Assembly (NCBI GenBank): GCA_009760855.2
Contig: WPIO01000006.1
Span: forward strand, 9,712,001 to 9,776,000
Direction: 5' to 3'
From: Cristatella mucedo
Lineage: Eukaryota; Bryozoa; Phylactolaemata; Cristatellidae
Length of the DNA stretch: 64,000 bases
Under the pieces are notes generated by a model. That model saw nothing but the letters and a program-made list of their open reading frames with translations, ran no database searches and was not told where the DNA came from. The position numbers and the translations under genes are program-made. Below are positions 59,921-64,000 of the stretch, in pieces; positions within the stretch are counted from its first letter, which is position 1; each line of letters begins with the position of its first letter.

Positions 59921-60682
59921 GCAGCCAGCCAGGCGTCTAATAGCCTGCCCAGTGGAACCGGCTGCTTAAAAGGAAAGTGAGCTCTTTTAAATCTACCGAG
60001 ATCATGTTCCTAATTTTCCGGAACCATTGGAAGTTACCTCGGTCTTGAAACTCTAGATTGACTTCCAGCTGGCCCTACCAAGAGTCTGGAAGTGACAGAT
60101 GCTGCTGGGCGTTTTTTTTTCGGAGCTCTAGGACTTCCCTCATTCGGTGGACCAGTCGAAACTGAACTGGATGGGTAGAAAACTGACGTCACACTGTGTA
60201 TGGATTGAATAAAACCATATCGGTCTAATAAAAGCTATATAAAATTGAAGCTAGTAGTCCCGTGAAACTCGCCATAGACAGTGGAGTTGCTACTCCTTTC
60301 AAGCTTTCTCTGGATACTTGAAGTGTTTTCAAGACAGTCATTTATGTTCACTTGGCTTTGATATGACTTTGGTATGGTGATACTCAGCAGTTGGGATAGC
60401 TGGATATCATTGCGACTTCCGGGTCAGCCGGGATTATGTGCGATCTCTGATGCAGCACGGCCACATCAAGCCGAGAAAATTTTAGTTTGGCAGCCTGAAA
60501 GACCGCCAGCTTCACACTCGTATCAAGCAGTGGTGATGCACGACCTGCATGTTCTAATCTAGGCATGAATCGACCGTTCGGTCTTTGATTCATTAACTAT
60601 CTGCTTGTGAGTGCACAGGAGTGTGGGTTCGCACACGTGTGTGCACACTCGCGACTCACCACTCACACATCTACCTGCCTGT
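59921..60682. other. No gene recognised
   Basis: Intergenic sequence without repeat matches. Short frames only. Confidence 0.35.
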
Positions 60683-61236
60683 GTATCTAAGATGCTTAGA
60701 GTTGGTGCAAAACTCTGCAGACTTATCTGACATGAACGCCCCTACTGCCACATTACACGACTTCTCACTGACCTGCACTTGCTCTGCACCAAACAGCATA
60801 TAGACTTCACGGTCTGCCACTCTCTTACAGTTCGCTTAATTATCTTGGCCCAGAATAACTATTCGAAATACCTTCTAGTCAGGCTTTGCATCAGGCTTTT
60901 GCCCACTCTCCTGACTTCTGCCGTTTAGCAGTGCCTCCAACAAACCTCAAATCCTTTGAAGACAATGCCTTCAGCAAGTATGCTCCCAAAACCTAGAACT
61001 CACTCCGACTGACGTCACAACATCACCTGACTTGACATTTAAAGAGAAGCTCAAAACATATCTGTTTCTCACAGAATTTGCTCAGCCAGCGTTGGTTGTC
61101 CATTGTGTGTTTATGGATGCTGAAATTGTGCACGTTATCACTAACCAATTGGCAAGCTTCCTTTCCAGTTTATTTAAAGCGTCTAGAAAAAAATTCAGTT
61201 CTTTTAGGGTGCTACACTTTTTTTTATTATCACAAC
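60683..61236 (+). mobile_element. L2-like LINE 3' part, diverged
   Basis: TTGGTGCAAAACTCTGCAGA (LVQNSA), GACCTGCACTTGCTCTGCAC, CTCCCAAAACCTAGAACTCA, ACATATCTGTTTCTCACAGA (TYLFLTEF), then the eroded stem-loop TAGAAAAAAATTCAGTTCTT and TTATTAT. Confidence 0.72.
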
Positions 61237-61771
61237 ATATCTGCGTGAGTGTGGGTGTGTGTGTATGTGTGTGTGTGCACGTGCTAACAAGCTTGCCAGA
61301 TAAATGCATTGAGTAACAGGAGTAAGAAGACCTATAGGCTTCGAGTAGGTCAGGCTTTTGTTTTAATTAATCGCATAGTACAAAGGTTAGAGACAGAGCT
61401 CAAAGGTAAACAAGACCAGTCAAGCACAAGCCTGCAATACAAGTATACAGTATGTATACAAGTATGCATACAAGTTGGCACACCCACTCATGCTTCATAA
61501 AACCACAGTCCTAGCAATAAAAGCCACATTCGACAGTGCACGTGTGCTCGCCCATAGTTTGGCCGGGCGGCCGGCACCGGATAAGCTCTGCACACCATCA
61601 CGTTAGCCAAAACTCACTCTGTGATTTCCTGGTTTCAAATAAACCCAGCATAGAATAAAGTCAGCAGCCAATGCAAAACAGCAGCAGCCGAAGCAGCTCT
61701 GTGCAGAAACAGAGCTGGCTGGCCCCTCGAGGGAAGTCTTTCGTTCGTTCATCGATCGATGATGCGTGCCG
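61237..61771. other. Region 3' of TTC36, no gene recognised
   Basis: Contains a GTGTGTGT run near 61254-61280 and the presumed TTC36 3' UTR. I could not fix a poly(A) signal close to the stop on the minus strand. Confidence 0.35.
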
Positions 61772-61935
61772 TCAGCAGCTGCTGCTTTCTCCCCTTCTCA
61801 TCTTGGCGAATATCTCCGAGAGCATTGCATTGCAAGCAGCAGCATAGGGATTGAGAGCCGCAGCCTGTCGCTTTGCGAACAAGCTTCCCAGGCCGGCTGC
61901 CATGCTGAAGTCGTCTGCAGCACCGGCGTCGTCAC
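61772..61935 (-). CDS. TTC36: TTC36 exon 3 (C-terminus)
   Basis: The acceptor CGCACGCAG|GTGACGACG follows a 127-bp intron. It encodes GDDAGAADDFSMAAGLGS then FAKRQ and NPYAAACN, ending in a Ser-rich tail and TGA. The motif was not part of any long frame and was found by following the splice phase. Confidence 0.85.
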
Positions 61936-62589
61936 CTGCGTGCGTACAGGCGCAGCAGCACGCCGCTGAACCGCAACGAATTTAGCTCTCCACCGGCCTG
62001 CATGCACCCGAAGCCGAGATCGACGCTCTGCAGTGCGGCTCGCCGGCTGCCGCCTCGCTCACCTTGGAGACGCCGGATCAGCGCCCTCTGCGTGTATGCC
62101 TGCATGGCTACCTTGCCGCAGCCCTTGCTCAGCAGAATGGCCGCATCGAGGTCAGCCGCGGCAGCTGCAAAAGAAAGCTGCTGACGAGCGCACTTGGCCA
62201 GCAGCTCATACAAGTAGCCATAAAGCGTTGCTCAAATGGCAACCGTTCGTGAATAATGAAAAATGGGACGACAGCCGCATGCACCTGCACGCGGCTTCTT
62301 CACTCAGTCCTGCATGCGCCACACGAAAATGACGAATCCTTGTCTGGTGCCTGTGCAGTGGCTGACCCAGCAGCCCGATTTGAACCCTTTAAAACTACTA
62401 CGGAGCAATATCGACAGGCGGCTGAGGCCGGATATTCGGCCTGCACCAGTAGCCGACCTGTTCAGTAAAAATTGGGCTCAGTGAAATGGGCTACAGTTTA
62501 ATAGAGACAGCACAGAAGCTGGTAGCTTCTATACCTGGCCAGACAAGGGAGGTCATAAATAATCGTGCTGGGACAACGTCACACTACAG

Positions 62590-62666
<77 letters not shown>

Positions 62667-63990
62667 AACAGGCTATGTTTGTTTTTTTGGGTTGTCAAAA
62701 AAAATCTTCACATGCTTAGCACAATTTTAGTATTTCTGACATCGTAGAAAACCCTCTTGTTACCCGAACAAATTTATTTACAGCCACGGCAGCGGCGGTC
62801 ATACTGCGAGGATTTGTTTGTGCCTAAGTGTCGGTACGCGAGGTTCCCGCAGTGCGCTGATCGTTCGCAGGCAAGGCCAGGCAGCCTCTTTCAACGCTCA
62901 TAGAGAGGTCTTGGGCTCGAGCCCTTCGGCACTAGTGGAGCCCCTGAATAGAGATTAAGTTCTCTTAGGGTGCTATACAAATGACTTATGCATTTCATTT
63001 TTAATGGGCACAGCAATGCTCATTTTCACAGCAACAGTGCGGCACCGGCAAGTCAATTCTGACTCAATTCGAATGAAGCAAGCTGGCAGCCACTGCTGCC
63101 GAAGCTCTCAACACTAGATTTAGCTGATAGGCCAGTCATTGGGAGTGGGAATCCCTTCAATAACCGAGCGACTCGACACCGACCTCTGACCCGTGAGGTT
63201 TTTCGCCCAAGCCCCTCTGACACCAGCCAGATGCAAGATGACTGCTTTGCACCGGGCTGGTAGAGTATGTGGCTGCCGGTGGCAACTATGGGGGAGGGAG
63301 AGGAAGGCACAAGCTTGGCGGCCTGTGATGCGACAACTCTACCTCCATACACGCAACTCAGTACGAGGCAACTTGCAACCTGCCAGCAACGCCAACCGTT
63401 CGCCCCAAAAAGTTTCGTTAATGGCTACAATACCGGGCAGTGCGAGACGGAAAATGCGAAACAAAACTAGAAACCAACTGAACCGAGCAGCCTAATTCAA
63501 GCAGTCAATGTAGTTTTTCAGAACCGAACACGAACCACTACGAAGCACCGTGTAGCTAGCTAGAGTGCGCACGAACACAGCACTCTGTCCGGAAGGAAGG
63601 CAGCAGCTGCTAATGCACTTACATCAATGGCGCTTGGGCGCATACTGGTATAGGCCACGTGACACGGCTGGTCAGAACCAAATCGAGGCCAACAAGAAAT
63701 GAGACTATCGAATTTCGGGTAAGGATAGCGAATTGAGCTGTGTCAACAGCAGAGGTTGAGAGCATACCTGCAACGTCCCCTCTGAGGCGATGCACCTGCG
63801 CTCTATTGTTGTAGCCCTCTGGCCGCTGACTGGCCAGCCCAATCGCTTCAGTGATGAGCACCATAGCATTTTCCATGTCACCTCCGTCTGCTGCTTGCAC
63901 AGCGAGCAGCTCCAGCCGTCTAGCCTCCTCGTGCGATGGATCGCTTTCAACTCCATTTGTTACTGCTGGAACAAGATCGAGCACACTCAT
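61772..63990 (-). CDS. TTC36: TTC36-type tetratricopeptide-repeat protein (3 exons)
   Basis: Exons in transcript order: 63990 (or beyond the window edge)-63768, 62164-62063, 61935-61772. All junctions are phase 1 and the total from ATG 63990 is 162 codons plus stop. Diagnostic motifs: GYNNRAQVHRLRGDVAG in exon 1 (family YNNRAQ.xRLxGDVAGA), AYTQRALIRRLQG in exon 2 and LFAKRQAAALNPYAAACNAM in exon 3 (family FA+RQ...LNPYAALCN). TTC36 (HBP21) is a small TPR protein reported to bind HSP70. The frame stays open up to the window edge, so the true N-terminus may lie further right: vertebrate TTC36 is about 189 aa and begins with a segment not seen here. The big intron holds a Tc1 fragment, a (CA)n run and a SINE. 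Confidence 0.85.
62063..62164 (-). CDS. TTC36: TTC36 exon 2
   Basis: 34 codons between TTTTGCAG|CT and TCCAAG|GTGAGC. Reads ADLDAAILLSKGCGKVAMQA and YTQRALIRRLQG, the second TPR and start of the third. Confidence 0.85.
62340..62820 (+). mobile_element. Tc1/mariner transposase 3' fragment, copy 2
   Basis: VQWLTQQPDLNPLKLLRSNI (decayed DWPxQSPDLNPIE) at about 62355-62415, QKLVASIPGQTREVINNRAG at about 62527-62568, then the 3' UTR split by a (CA)n run, and an end matching copy 1 (CTGCGAGGATTTGTTTG). Frameshifted. It lies in TTC36 intron 1, antisense. Confidence 0.72.
62588..62665. repeat. (CA)n microsatellite
   Basis: About 76 bp of pure CA dinucleotides inside the Tc1 3' UTR copy. The corresponding place in copy 1 (36900) has no such run. 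Confidence 0.95.
62870..62992 (+). mobile_element. SINE family A copy, head truncated
   Basis: GAGGTCTTGGGCTCGAGCCC (B-box region), CCCCTGAATAGAGATTAAGT, TCTCTTAGGGTGCTATACAA, ATGACTTATGCAT end. Confidence 0.74.
63768..63990 (-). CDS. TTC36: TTC36 exon 1 of the visible part
   Basis: From ATG 63990 (MSVLDLVPAVTNG...) through EEARRLELLAVQAADGGDME to RAQVHRLRGDVAG, ending GTTGCAG|GTATGC. The frame continues open upstream to the window edge, so this ATG may be internal. Confidence 0.82.
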
Positions 63991-64000
63991 AGCCACTGGC

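Overview
The window is eukaryotic genomic DNA, almost certainly from an animal. It has spliced genes with GT-AG introns, an FG-repeat nucleoporin, a canonical CDC42, a TTC36-type TPR gene, and a dense load of LINEs, tRNA-derived SINEs, Tc1/mariner, Tigger/pogo and hAT elements plus microsatellites. The CDC42 protein reads more like invertebrate than vertebrate sequences (for example the [14 protein letters not shown] stretch). I infer an invertebrate metazoan with moderate confidence and cannot name the phylum. There are no operons, CRISPR arrays, rRNA genes or stand-alone tRNA genes.

Layout. 1-2.5 kb: a CpG-rich block with trinucleotide runs, probably a promoter or first-exon region, with two weak exon candidates. 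2.5-5.15 kb: a decayed Tigger/pogo DNA transposon with both termini, TA target duplication and a nested LINE tail. 5.15-14.5 kb: repeat-rich intergenic DNA with SINEs, an L2-like LINE copy, a SPIN-like hAT MITE and a hAT transposase remnant. 14.585-33.635 kb (+): a complete 13-exon gene for a POM121-type transmembrane FG nucleoporin. I reconstructed it by matching splice sites and phases, and it gives 1,454 codons plus stop. 34.8-42.3 kb (-): the complete CDS of CDC42 in four coding exons (191 aa), tail-to-tail with POM121, with a possible non-coding first exon near 48.15 kb. 43-61.7 kb: repeat-rich DNA including the best preserved LINE reverse transcriptase (50.4-52.3 kb, minus) and GC-rich unique stretches with no recognised gene. 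61.77-64.0 kb (-): the last three exons of a TTC36 homologue, whose start may lie beyond the right edge.

The three recognised genes have unrelated jobs: nuclear pore anchoring, Rho-family signalling and a TPR cochaperone-like protein. Nothing indicates co-regulation, although the POM121 and CDC42 poly(A) signals lie only about 80 bp apart.

The mobile elements form a visible community. An L2-like LINE ends in a stem-loop plus (ATT)n tail. SINE family A (tRNA-like head) carries the same 3' stem-loop and is probably mobilised by that LINE. SINE family B has a tRNA-like head with an internal perfect 10-bp hairpin. A second LINE family ends in (ACATT)n. Two SPIN-like hAT MITEs are present, and one abuts a 24-26 bp tandem array whose last units contain the MITE's own terminal bases.
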